DNA of 11,600 bases, from the NCBI GenBank assembly GCA_030622265.1, contig JAUXGG010000018.1:1-11600 (forward strand), read 5' to 3'. The position numbers and the translations under genes were made by a program. Numbering within the stretch: the stretch's first letter is position 1; each line of letters starts with the position of its first letter. Of the stretch, positions 1-7,149 are shown piece after piece. Under the pieces are notes generated by a model that ran no database searches, was not told the origin of the DNA, and saw nothing but the letters and a program-made list of their open reading frames with translations. The stretch is from Candidatus Eiseniibacteriota bacterium (GTDB lineage Bacteria; Arandabacterota; Arandabacteria; Arandabacterales; Arandabacteraceae).

Positions 1-1570
1 TCAACTCATCCACACAGGTGGTGACTTCGTCAGGCGAACCTGCAAGCGCCAGCACCATCACTTCAGGTCTGCTCCGCTCGTAGAGCGAGATAAACTCATC
101 GGTTGACGCCGCCATGACGGTGTGGAACCCCTCGTTCCTAAGCCGCATCTCGAGAGATTGCCCGGCGGCGGGATCCTCATGATAAATCATGAGCTGAAGC
201 TCTTTGCCCGCCCGGCTGACATCGAGTATGTCCTCGCGGACCATCTGGATGAAGGTCTCGACCACGTCTCTCAGCAGGAGACTGTCGCTCAAGCCCCGGA
301 GTTTCCTCTGCACGGCATCGAGCTTGTCCAGTGACAGGCGTTGCTCGGGTGGAACGGCGTGACAGAAGAGATCCACCGCCGTGATGATGCTCGCACCCAA
401 GACTTCAAGCGGCAGGCGGTCGGCGTAAGATCCGTCCAGGTTGGCATAGACAGACCGGAGTATTCCAAGCACCCTGGGCGAGTAGTCCAGTGATCCCAGG
501 AGCTTGAGACTGAGTTTGATGGCCTCGCGGTGATCATCGGCCTCTTCCACGTCATAGTAGTAGCGGCCCACGTCATGAAGGTATCCGGCATCGGTTATGA
601 ACAAGCTGTCTCCGAGTGGCAGCTGCATCTTCCGGCAGAGTCTCGCGGCGTAACGGCCCACCCTGCCGCTGTGGTTGGACTTAAACCCCGCCTTGGCAGC
701 CAGGAGCGAGGTGAGCATGTCGAGGTTGCTCAGGACAATCTTCTCGGCGTCGTGATGGCCTCCGCCCAGGACGAGGCACGAGGCATCGCGGTAGTAGCGT
801 AGATCGGTGCTCGGGGACACCTTTCGGATGCGTTCTGCGAGAGCGCTCTTGTCATCGACCATGTTCTCCCTTATGAGCACGTTCCTGAAGTCGTTGCCGG
901 TGATGTGATCGAGAATGTCATCAGCGGTACTGGCAATCGTGGTGGTGTGCCCGTTGCGCTCGAGAATGGCCTCAAGCAGGGGGGCGGCGTACTCCTCATC
1001 GGTCACGATCAGTGCTGCTCTGGCCTGAGGTCGGGATACCAAGGACTCATCTGCAGATGCAGTGCCCTCGACTTCGGTGGTCCTGGTAGCATCCTCGGGA
1101 ATCTCAAGCAGCAGGTTGGCGTCGATGGAGGTGTCTCTGCCCATGTAGTACCTTGCTATCGCGGTATTGATGGCGATCTCGGCAGCCACGTAGAGCTCGA
1201 CCTGCTTGCCATGGGCAATGAACCTGAGTTCCTTGGCGAGGTCATGGTCCGTTGGGTCGAGGCAGGCTACCTTCAGGCCCTCCAGCCTGGGATCATACTC
1301 GAAGGGCACGATCTTTCGGGCCACCGCCACCTTGGCCGGTATCATCTCGATGACGTTCCCCGGGATTTCGCATTCGGAGAGAACCACGCTTTCACAACCC
1401 AGCTGGTCGGCCAGAGCCCCGGTCAGTCCCTTCTCATCGATACTGCGGTGGTACATGAGCGCGGAACCGAATCTTCCGCCGTGCACCTTCTGGCGAAGTA
1501 GGGCTTCCCTGATCTCGCCATCGCCGACGAGGCCTTTCTCAAGCAGGATTTTGTCCAGTCGCTTTCTCAC
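1..1570 (-). CDS. MshEN - pseudo-receiver - degenerate HD-GYP - receiver-like regulatory protein (C-terminus cut by window edge)
   Basis: This reading frame stays open for 523 codons from a GTG at 1570 to the left edge, where it is truncated. An AGGAG on the minus strand lies 7 bases upstream of that GTG, which decides it over the adjacent GTG at 1573. Residues 1-145 resemble the MshEN/GspE-N domain. Two 24-residue c-di-GMP-type motifs (R4-Q27 and R33-Q56) are separated by 5 residues. The first has Asp for the usual third-position Gly, and the second has Arg42 for the tenth-position Gly. Residues 184-265 look like a receiver fold, but the phospho-acceptor position reads Arg (LIREN). Residues about 297-405 look like an HD-GYP domain. 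HD is kept at 332-333 (LHDVGR), but the HHE and GYP motifs are lost (VYANLDGSYAD). Residues from about 456 start a second receiver-like domain with Ala at the Asp position. It follows pilT by 10 bases, so a role in c-di-GMP-linked pilus control is inferred. Phosphodiesterase activity is doubtful. Confidence 0.8.
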   Translation of the reverse strand, partial: MRKRLDKILLEKGLVGDGEIREALLRQKVHGGRFGSALMYHRSIDEKGLTGALADQLGCESVVLSECEIPGNVIEMIPAKVAVARKIVPFEYDPRLEGLKVACLDPTDHDLAKELRFIAHGKQVELYVAAEIAINTAIARYYMGRDTSIDANLLLEIPEDATRTTEVEGTASADESLVSRPQARAALIVTDEEYAAPLLEAILERNGHTTTIASTADDILDHITGNDFRNVLIRENMVDDKSALAERIRKVSPSTDLRYYRDASCLVLGGGHHDAEKIVLSNLDMLTSLLAAKAGFKSNHSGRVGRYAARLCRKMQLPLGDSLFITDAGYLHDVGRYYYDVEEADDHREAIKLSLKLLGSLDYSPRVLGILRSVYANLDGSYADRLPLEVLGASIITAVDLFCHAVPPEQRLSLDKLDAVQRKLRGLSDSLLLRDVVETFIQMVREDILDVSRAGKELQLMIYHEDPAAGQSLEMRLRNEGFHTVMAASTDEFISLYERSRPEVMVLALAGSPDEVTTCVDEL

Positions 1571-1580
1571 CACGGCTCTC

Positions 1581-2663
1581 CTAGACCGGTGCGGTCTGGT
1601 GCTGCAACCTGGTTGCCATCTCCTGGAATCTCTTGGGATCGGTGGCACACTTAAGGGCCTCGTGCGGGCTTATGTGTCCCGCTTCCACAAGTTGCTGCAG
1701 GTGGTTATCCAGAAGTTGCATGCCTTGCTTACGGCCTGTCTGGATCGCCGTGGGTATCTGGTAGGTCTTCTGTTCCCGGATCATGCTGGCAATCGAGGTG
1801 GTCCGGACCATGAACTCGAAGGCGGCGGTCCGGCCCTGGCCGTCGGCCTGCCGGGGCAGCTGCTGGGAGAGCACGCCCCGGATGGAATCGGCAAACATCA
1901 CGCGGATTTGCTGCTGTTGGTTCACCGGGAAGACCTCTATGATCCGGTCGACGGTTGCCGAGGCCGACCGGGTATGCAAAGTGGCCATGACGAGCAAGCC
2001 TATCTCGGCAGCTGTCATGGCAAGCGATATGGTCTCTAAGTCCCTCATCTCGCCCACCAGGATAACGTCGGGATCCTCACGCAGGGCGGCTCTCAGGCCG
2101 GTGGAGAAGGAAGCCGAGTGGAGGCCCACCTGGCGCTGGGAAATGAGCGAGTTCTTGTTGGTGTGGATATATTCTATGGGGTCCTCAAGGGTCACGATAT
2201 GCCTCGAGGAGTTGATGTTTATATGGTCCACCATGGCCGCCAGGGTGGTGGTCTTGCCCGAGTTGGTAGGGCCCGTGACCAGGACGAGGCCTGAGCGGTT
2301 CTCCACGAGCTCGCATACCGCCTGGGAGAAGCCCAGGGACAGGAGGTCGGGTGGTTGCTCGGGGATTATCCTTATTGCGGTACCGACTCCGGTCTGGGTC
2401 ATGTATATGCTCATGCGGAATCTACCCAGGTGATCCCGGCCGTAGGCAAGGTCGAGATCGCCGGTCTTCTCGAAGTGGCGGATCTGGTCGTCGGTCAGGA
2501 TCTCGTAGACGAGCTGTTTTACCTCATCATGGGATAACTCACGATGGCGGGTCTTCTCGAGCTGGCCGTGCAGCCGCACCAAGGGTACCGAGCCGGCTAC
2601 CAGGTGCAGGTCGGAAGCGCCGGCGGATTTTACGATCTCAAGCAGTTTGTCTATTTTGGCCAT
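1581..2663 (-). CDS. pilT: Type IV pilus retraction ATPase, PilT family
   Basis: PilT hexamers at the inner-membrane base of the type IV pilus hydrolyse ATP to disassemble pilin, driving retraction and twitching. The 360-residue length from the ATG at 2663 (MAKIDKLLEIV) is normal for the family. Family motifs in order are an N-terminal PAS-like region with SDLHL at 17-21, Walker A GPTNSGKT at 131-138, the Asp box EDPIEYIH at 160-167, Walker B with REDPDVILVGEMRD at 195-208, and the His box TLHT at 228-231. The Walker A carries Asn and Thr where GPTGSGKS is usual, but the catalytic Lys and flanking Gly are present. The frame stays open another 115 codons upstream. That extension is low-complexity, unlike PilT, and runs into the divergent gene, so it was not used. 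The ribosome binding site before 2663 is weak, and a GTG at 2669 is an alternative start. It is followed after 10 bases by the MshEN-type regulator, probably co-transcribed. PilU or another PilT paralogue cannot be excluded. Confidence 0.93.
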   Translation of the reverse strand: MAKIDKLLEIVKSAGASDLHLVAGSVPLVRLHGQLEKTRHRELSHDEVKQLVYEILTDDQIRHFEKTGDLDLAYGRDHLGRFRMSIYMTQTGVGTAIRIIPEQPPDLLSLGFSQAVCELVENRSGLVLVTGPTNSGKTTTLAAMVDHININSSRHIVTLEDPIEYIHTNKNSLISQRQVGLHSASFSTGLRAALREDPDVILVGEMRDLETISLAMTAAEIGLLVMATLHTRSASATVDRIIEVFPVNQQQQIRVMFADSIRGVLSQQLPRQADGQGRTAAFEFMVRTTSIASMIREQKTYQIPTAIQTGRKQGMQLLDNHLQQLVEAGHISPHEALKCATDPKRFQEMATRLQHQTAPV

Positions 2664-2822
2664 AGTCACTCGTGGCCGGCGGGCGTACTTTTTCTCTCTA
2701 TCCTGTTTATCGGCACGTTGCGAGGCGGCTTGAATTCTGAGATGACTGCCTGGATGACGGGCTTGGTCTCTATCAAGCCGGCCAAGTGCCACATCATAGG
2801 AATCAACAACCCGGGCCGCTAT

Positions 2823-2845
2823 AAAAAGGGCGCTGTCCCCTTTTT
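2823..2845. terminator. Perfect 8-bp hairpin, terminator- or operator-like
   Basis: AAAAAGGG at 2823-2830 and CCCTTTTT at 2838-2845 are exact reverse complements separated by a 7-base loop. The A-tract/GC-stem/T-tract layout is symmetric, so it could act as a weak bidirectional intrinsic terminator in either direction. The GC part of the stem is only 3 bp. It lies in a divergent promoter region where no gene ends nearby, so an operator role is equally possible. Confidence 0.35.
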
Positions 2846-2894
2846 CTACGGTCGATACCACAGTAGAGGGATGCACCTCCCGGGGGGATTCTTT

Positions 2895-2923
2895 TTGCCC
2901 TGGCGAGAGTTGAGTGATATACT
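2895..2923 (+). promoter_or_regulatory. Sigma70-like promoter for the secreted-protein gene
   Basis: TTGCCC (2895-2900) and TATACT (2918-2923) are separated by exactly 17 bases. Four of six -35 positions and five of six -10 positions match the consensus. Transcription would begin near 2930, only about five bases before the ATG at 2935. That rules out the upstream in-frame GTG at 2914 as the start and implies an almost leaderless message, if the promoter is real. Confidence 0.45.
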
Positions 2924-2934
2924 TGTGCTCAGAG

Positions 2935-3825
2935 ATGATACCCAGGTCTAAGGAGCTGCTCTTAGTACCTGCCCTCGTGCTGGTTCTGGCATTGTGCTCT
3001 GTTGCCACGGAGCTTGCGGGGAAGCAGATGAAGGCCTTCCAGATGCGCGAGGATTTCGGCGTCGATCCGCTGTCGGATTGCTATCTCCAGTATTACTATT
3101 CCATCCCGTGTCCCACGTATTCCTGGTTCTGGGCGATGGTTGGCGGGGATCCCGGTGACACCTGGGGGGTTTTCTTCGAGATCGGTGATATGTCAACCGG
3201 AACGGGCTCCGCGTGTGATCCCGAAGTCTGCCACAGCCTGGAAACCATCCGCATCTTGGATTTTTCCGGCTACGGCACGATCTACCCGGGATGCTGCAGC
3301 GTCCGATTTGATATATACTGCTCGGATGGTCTCGGCTGTCCGGTCGGTCTCCCGATCTGGACCAGCAGTGAGTTGGATTTTCATTTCGGGTGGAACTATA
3401 TTGATGTCGACCCGCCGCTCTGCCTTACTCCATGCAGCACGATCCAGGAACCGGTACTATCGGCGCCAAGGATCCTGATCACTGCAACCCAGACCGGATA
3501 TTGGGGCGGTTACCCCTTCTGGGGCTTTGACAATATCGGCAAGGCGGTCGAGGAGGGCTGTGTCATGCATGATACAGGATGTCTGCCGGCCCTCTACCCA
3601 AGGCCTGCAGTCAGCAACTATGACAGGGTTCACTCAGGTTACTATGGGAGTGGGAGCCCGTCTGAGTATTGCCCGTCATGGGGGATTGTGGATTTTCGTG
3701 ATACAACACGTGACGGCAGCCAATTCGGTTACATTGAGTTTGCTTGGCGGATTTATCTATCGTGTACGGGTCCTAGCGAAACCGACCCGTCCACCTGGGG
3801 CAATATCAAGTCCATCTACCGGTAG
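2935..3825 (+). CDS. Secreted cysteine- and aromatic-rich protein of unknown function
   Basis: This is a 296-residue protein from the ATG at 2935. An in-frame GTG at 2914 would add 7 residues but overlaps the predicted -10 box. The N-terminus is a clear signal peptide: basic Arg/Lys at 4-6, a hydrophobic run to about residue 20, and a likely signal peptidase I site after SVA (residue 24). The Cys at 21 is preceded by Leu, so it is not a good lipobox. The mature part has 14 cysteines, an even number that suggests disulfides, and many Trp, Tyr and Gly residues. There are no membrane segments. The C-terminus ends STWGNIKSIYR, a Trp-Gly-x-Ile-Lys ending that I recall on exported proteins of some uncultured candidate phyla. 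That is memory, not a search result. It is transcribed away from pilT with its own promoter. No enzymatic motif was recognised, so surface or periplasmic location is inferred and function is unknown. Confidence 0.8.
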   Translation: MIPRSKELLLVPALVLVLALCSVATELAGKQMKAFQMREDFGVDPLSDCYLQYYYSIPCPTYSWFWAMVGGDPGDTWGVFFEIGDMSTGTGSACDPEVCHSLETIRILDFSGYGTIYPGCCSVRFDIYCSDGLGCPVGLPIWTSSELDFHFGWNYIDVDPPLCLTPCSTIQEPVLSAPRILITATQTGYWGGYPFWGFDNIGKAVEEGCVMHDTGCLPALYPRPAVSNYDRVHSGYYGSGSPSEYCPSWGIVDFRDTTRDGSQFGYIEFAWRIYLSCTGPSETDPSTWGNIKSIYR

Positions 3826-3891
3826 AGCGAACCTGTCGCAAGGAGTCATCCGGAGGTCCCAAAAGAGCCCCAAACATGCCCGCGATACGTA

Positions 3892-3921
3892 TTGACACTT
3901 GAGGCCGTTTTGCGGTAAACT
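3892..3921 (+). promoter_or_regulatory. Strong sigma70-like promoter for the cobO-mutase operon
   Basis: A perfect TTGACA -35 box (3892-3897) is followed after 18 bases by TAAACT (3916-3921), a five-of-six -10 match in the useful positions. Transcription would start near 3928, giving a leader of about 50 bases before the cobO ATG at 3979. It is the best promoter in the window and is correctly placed for the whole right-hand operon. Confidence 0.65.
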
Positions 3922-3962
3922 TACCAACTGGTTAGGTGTGCTCCTCTGTAGCATTTACCAAC
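3921..3962 (+). repeat. Duplicated TTACCAAC motif with an overlapping dyad: possible operator
   Basis: TTACCAAC occurs at 3921-3928 and again at 3955-3962, a 34-base offset. The first copy is part of an imperfect dyad, TTACCA-AC-TGGTTA (3921-3934), that sits on the predicted transcription start. Position and symmetry suggest a repressor site such as a TetR- or GntR-family regulator of acyl-CoA metabolism might use. No regulator gene is in view, and an 8-bp repeat can arise by chance. Confidence 0.3.
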
Positions 3963-3978
3963 CCCGAGAAGTATCGAA

Positions 3979-4506
3979 ATGGCATTAGACAAAGGGACCA
4001 TTCAGGTTTATACGGGGAACGGGAAGGGCAAGACGACGGCGTCGCTGGGGCTTGCCTTAAGGGCATGCGGGCATGACTTCAAGGTCTTGATGATCCAGTT
4101 CATGAAGGGCTCCAAGAATTACGGAGAGGTCATCATCTCGACCAAGATCCCAGGGTTCACTCTCATCCAGTCGGGACTGCCCACCTTCGTGGAAAAGGGA
4201 AATCCATCGGATGAGGATCTCCGGCTCGCCAGGGAAGGGATGGACCTCGCCTGGGAGGCCGTGCGTGAGAATACCTGCGACATGCTGATCCTCGATGAGA
4301 TCAACTGCGCTGTGGACTACGGGCTTCTAAAAGTGGGCGAGGCGATGGACCTCATAAAGGAGAAGCCGCCCGAGATGGAGCTCATCTTGACCGGAAGGTA
4401 TGCTCCCGAGGAGTTCCTCGAGGCGGCTGACCTCGTGACTGAAATGAAAGAGATCAAGCATCACTATACGTCCGGGATGGAGATGAGAGAGGGGATAGAG
4501 TTCTAA
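3979..4506 (+). CDS. cobO: Cob(I)alamin / corrinoid adenosyltransferase, CobO/BtuR type
   Basis: This enzyme transfers the 5'-deoxyadenosyl group from ATP to the cobalt of reduced corrinoid to make adenosylcobalamin, the cofactor of the mutase encoded two genes downstream. The 175-residue length fits the CobA/CobO/BtuR family. The N-terminal P-loop GNGKGKTT (13-20) is the family's ATP site. MLILDEINCAVDYGL forms the central strand-loop, LTGRYAPEE follows, and the C-terminus ends REGIEF, close to the usual family ending. It is unlike the PduO or EutT adenosyltransferase families. A weak GAGAAG lies 8 bases before the ATG. It is first in the operon, 3 bases ahead of the G-protein gene, so it probably serves a local cofactor supply or repair role with the mutase rather than de novo B12 synthesis. 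No other cob genes are present. Confidence 0.93.
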   Translation: MALDKGTIQVYTGNGKGKTTASLGLALRACGHDFKVLMIQFMKGSKNYGEVIISTKIPGFTLIQSGLPTFVEKGNPSDEDLRLAREGMDLAWEAVRENTCDMLILDEINCAVDYGLLKVGEAMDLIKEKPPEMELILTGRYAPEEFLEAADLVTEMKEIKHHYTSGMEMREGIEF

Positions 4507-4509
4507 GCG

Positions 4510-5475
4510 ATGGCGATACCCAGGGAAGAGCTCCTCAAGCGATTCGCCGGCGGTCAGCGGGCCGCGCTATCCAAGATCATAACCCTGGTTGAGAATCACG
4601 CGACTTCCTTTCCTGATGTTCTTGACGAGCTCTATCCCAGGACGGGAAAGGCCTATCGCATCGGTGTCACCGGGCCGCCGGGTGCGGGGAAAAGCACTCT
4701 GGTATCGAGCCTGGTCCAGACCATTCGCACGAAAGAGAAGACGGTTGGGGTGATCGCGGTGGATCCCTCCAGTCCCTTTACCGGCGGGGCCCTTTTGGGT
4801 GACCGCATAAGGATGCAGGACATAGGCACCGATCCCGGCGTGTTCGTACGGAGCATGGCTACCAGGGGCTCTCTTGGAGGGCTGGCGGAGGCCGCGGGTG
4901 ATGTTGCCGATGTCATGGACGCGTTCGGCAAGGATGTGGTCATAACCGAAACCGTGGGAGTGGGCCAGTGCGAGCTCGATATAGCCGAGGCCTGCTACAC
5001 GACCGTGGTAGTGATTGTACCCGAAAGCGGGGACGCCGTCCAGGCCATGAAAGCCGGCCTGATGGAGATTGCGGACATTCTTGTAATAAACAAGAGCGAC
5101 CGTGAGGGCGCCGAGCAGATCGCGCGCCAGACCCGGGCAATGTTTGAGCTGAGAGATGAAAGGAACGGCTGGGATCCGCCGGTCATCCTGACCGTCGCGT
5201 TCAAGGGCGACGGCATCCCCGAGCTATATGAGCATATCGAAAAGCACAGGCAGTTCCTGGCCGAATCCGGCCTCCTGGAGAGGCACAGGCAATCCAATGT
5301 CGAGGCCACCATCAAGGCCATAGTTGAAGGCGATCTTCACAGTAAGACCTGGAATGAGGCTACGCTTGGCCGGCTTGAATCTCTGGTCGGCGATGTGATG
5401 GTTGGCAAGGTCACGCCTCGGCAGGCATCCGGAGTGATTCTCAAGATGATCGAGGGACGCCAGGAGGGGGGATGA
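4510..5475 (+). CDS. meaB: MeaB/ArgK-family GTPase, chaperone of the B12-dependent acyl-CoA mutase
   Basis: This is a 321-residue G3E-family P-loop GTPase. Proteins of this type gate adenosylcobalamin transfer from the adenosyltransferase to the mutase, protect the mutase from inactivation and help eject damaged cofactor, using GTP hydrolysis. Visible motifs are Walker A GPPGAGKS (55-62), DPSSPF (85-90), the ETVGVGQ segment (147-153), the switch-III-like AMKAGLMEI (179-187) and the base-specificity motif NKSD (194-197). The C-terminal helical region typical of MeaB dimerisation is present. It starts 3 bases after the cobO stop and ends 7 bases before the mutase gene, so the order is adenosyltransferase, chaperone, mutase. 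The older name argK (arginine transport kinase) is a misnomer for such genes. Because the mutase has isobutyryl-CoA-type residues, the natural client is probably an isobutyryl-CoA mutase. The free-standing arrangement differs from fused IcmF. Confidence 0.93.
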   Translation: MAIPREELLKRFAGGQRAALSKIITLVENHATSFPDVLDELYPRTGKAYRIGVTGPPGAGKSTLVSSLVQTIRTKEKTVGVIAVDPSSPFTGGALLGDRIRMQDIGTDPGVFVRSMATRGSLGGLAEAAGDVADVMDAFGKDVVITETVGVGQCELDIAEACYTTVVVIVPESGDAVQAMKAGLMEIADILVINKSDREGAEQIARQTRAMFELRDERNGWDPPVILTVAFKGDGIPELYEHIEKHRQFLAESGLLERHRQSNVEATIKAIVEGDLHSKTWNEATLGRLESLVGDVMVGKVTPRQASGVILKMIEGRQEGG

Positions 5476-5482
5476 ATACTTC

Positions 5483-7129
5483 ATGGGCAATGACGGCAAG
5501 GCAAAGAAAGCCTGGAAGGATGAGTTCCTGAAGTCCTGCTCCAAGTACGAATCCGCGAACGCGTCGGGCAGGAAGATAGAGGCGCTCTACGATCCCTCTG
5601 ATGTGGCGTCACTGGATTATGAGCGGGACCTTGGCTATCCGGGCGAGTATCCCTTCACGCGGGGAGTCTATTCCTCCATGCACCGGGGAAGGGTATGGAC
5701 CATGAGGCAGTTCTCGGGCTATGGCTCGGCCAGCGATTCCAACAAGCGCTACCACTTCCTCCTGGACAGGGGCCAGACCGGACTCTCGGTCGCCTTCGAT
5801 ATGCCTACCATCATGGGCTATGACTCGGACCACGAGCGCTCCGAGGGCGAGGTCGGCATGTGCGGCGTGGCCATCGATTCGCTCGAGGACATGGAAACCC
5901 TCTTCGATGGTATCCCGCTGGATAAGGTTTCTACCTCGATGACCATCAATGCGCCGGCGGCTATGCTGCTCGCGTTCTATATCTGCGTTGGAGAGAAGCA
6001 AGGTGTAAGCTCCGACAGGCTTCGCGGGACCATCCAGAACGATATCTTGAAGGAGTACATCGCCCAGAAGTCCTGGATCTTCCCGCCGGAGCCGTCCATG
6101 CGGATCATCACGGATATCCTGACTTTCTCATCCGACCACGTTCCCAGGTGGAACACCATCTCGATAAGCGGTTACCACATCCGGGAGGCGGGTTCCACCG
6201 CCGCCCAGGAGCTTGCCTTCACGCTGGCAGACGGCTTCGCCTACGTGGAAGCCGGGATAGCAGCCGGCCTTGACGTGGACACGTTCGCGCCGCGTCTTTC
6301 CTTCTTCTTCAATTCCCACCTGGACTTCTTCGAGGAGATAGCTAAGTACAGGGCGGCGAGACGTATCTGGGCCCGCCACATGAAGGAGAAATACGGGGCC
6401 AGGAAGAAAGAATCGTTGCTGGTGAGGTTCCACACCCAGACCGCGGGTTGCACGCTCACCGCACAGCAGCCTGAGAACAACATAATGAGAACGGCCTATC
6501 AGGCGCTCGCCGCGGCTATCGGGGGAACGCAGTCGCTGCATACCAATTCGATGGACGAGACCCTGGCGCTGCCGAGCGAGAAGGCCGTGCAGATAGCCTT
6601 AAGGACCCAGCAGGTCCTGGCCCACGAGACCGGGGTCACCAATACCATAGACCCGCTTGCCGGCTCCTACTATGTCGAGAACCTGACCAACCAGCTCGAG
6701 GCGGATGCCGAGGAGTACTTCCGGAAAATCGAAGACCTGGGCGGGGTTACCAAGGCCATCGACATGGGCTTCTTCCAGAAGGAGATCTCGGACGCCGCAT
6801 ACGGCTACCAGAAGGCAATCGAGCAGAAGACCAGGATCGTGGTGGGAGTAAACGAGTATGTCATAGATGATGAACAGATTGACATAGACCTCTTGAGAAT
6901 AGACCCCGAGGTCGAGAAAGAGCAATGCAAGGTGCTCACGAGGCTGCGCTCACGCCGTGACAATGCCGCCGCGCAGGCGGCACTTGACGAGCTGGGTAAG
7001 GCAGCCAGAGGCACCGATAACCTGATGCCGAGGATCGTGGAATGCTCGCGCCGCTACTGCACGCTCGGGGAGATGATCGGAGTCTTGAAGGCGGTATTCG
7101 GAGTATACAAAGAGCCCATAGTCTACTAG
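5483..7129 (+). CDS. icmA: B12-dependent acyl-CoA mutase large subunit, isobutyryl-CoA mutase-like
   Basis: This 548-residue protein is the TIM-barrel subunit of an adenosylcobalamin-dependent carbon-skeleton mutase. The B12-binding domain is a separate downstream gene. Numbering runs 12 behind Propionibacterium methylmalonyl-CoA mutase through much of the active site. Thr73, Arg75, Gln185, Asn224, His232, Arg271 and Ser273 match Thr85, Arg87, Gln197, Asn236, His244, Arg283 and Ser285. The two residues that bind the substrate carboxylate in methylmalonyl-CoA mutase are changed: Tyr89 is Phe77 (TMRQF) and Arg207 is Gln195 (EYIAQ). Phe/Gln is the published signature of isobutyryl-CoA mutase, which interconverts isobutyryl-CoA and n-butyryl-CoA. 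2-Hydroxyisobutyryl-CoA mutase would have Ile/Gln. AGGAGG lies 15 bases before the ATG, a somewhat long spacing. Neighbouring beta-oxidation genes support the butyryl-CoA reading. An automatic label of methylmalonyl-CoA mutase is likely but probably wrong. Another branched acyl-CoA substrate is possible. Confidence 0.85.
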   Translation: MGNDGKAKKAWKDEFLKSCSKYESANASGRKIEALYDPSDVASLDYERDLGYPGEYPFTRGVYSSMHRGRVWTMRQFSGYGSASDSNKRYHFLLDRGQTGLSVAFDMPTIMGYDSDHERSEGEVGMCGVAIDSLEDMETLFDGIPLDKVSTSMTINAPAAMLLAFYICVGEKQGVSSDRLRGTIQNDILKEYIAQKSWIFPPEPSMRIITDILTFSSDHVPRWNTISISGYHIREAGSTAAQELAFTLADGFAYVEAGIAAGLDVDTFAPRLSFFFNSHLDFFEEIAKYRAARRIWARHMKEKYGARKKESLLVRFHTQTAGCTLTAQQPENNIMRTAYQALAAAIGGTQSLHTNSMDETLALPSEKAVQIALRTQQVLAHETGVTNTIDPLAGSYYVENLTNQLEADAEEYFRKIEDLGGVTKAIDMGFFQKEISDAAYGYQKAIEQKTRIVVGVNEYVIDDEQIDIDLLRIDPEVEKEQCKVLTRLRSRRDNAAAQAALDELGKAARGTDNLMPRIVECSRRYCTLGEMIGVLKAVFGVYKEPIVY

Positions 7130-7149
7130 GAACCGTTCTGGAGGGATTC

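Larger units (their letters stand above)
2664..2934. other. Divergent intergenic region between pilT and the secreted-protein gene
   Basis: This stretch of about 270 bases separates the minus-strand pilT unit from the plus-strand secreted protein. It holds a perfect 8-bp inverted repeat (2823-2845) and a sigma70-like promoter facing right (2895-2923). No convincing promoter for pilT was found. A poor match on the minus strand (TTCAAG, 17 bases, GATAAA, ending near 2704) is too weak to call. The long open frames crossing it on both strands have no recognisable protein content. Confidence 0.5.
3826..3978 (+). other. Intergenic region upstream of the cobO-mutase operon
   Basis: This 153-base stretch between the secreted-protein gene and cobO holds the operon promoter and two TTACCAAC repeats. 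No hairpin followed by a T-run was seen for the upstream gene. It is too short for a full cobalamin riboswitch and no B12-box-like segment was found, so B12 control of this operon by riboswitch is not supported. Confidence 0.5.

Noticed and set aside
905..1501. Plus-strand open frame of 198 codons near the left edge
   Set aside because: It lies opposite the continuous MshEN/HD frame, which has clear domain patterns. No matching family and no good start signal.
1206..2039. Long plus-strand open frame (277 codons) opposite pilT and the MshEN-type gene
   Set aside because: It straddles two well-supported minus-strand genes, has low-complexity Arg/Ser-rich content and no motif. It is a shadow frame.
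2664..2913. c-di-GMP riboswitch upstream of pilT
   Set aside because: Considered because of the c-di-GMP-type domain in the unit. No GEMM-like core elements could be found on the minus strand; the only clear structure is the simple 8-bp hairpin.
3826..3978. Cobalamin riboswitch upstream of cobO
   Set aside because: The intergenic region is too short, the predicted leader is only about 50 bases, and no B12-box-like sequence is present.
5472..5531. Short frame starting at the ATG overlapping the meaB stop
   Set aside because: Only 19 codons, lying inside the start of the mutase gene in another frame. It has no sign of being real.
7042..7149. 36-residue N-terminal extension of the B12-binding subunit
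   Set aside because: It overlaps the end of the large-subunit gene and has no family similarity. The ATG at 7150 has GGAGG at the right distance.
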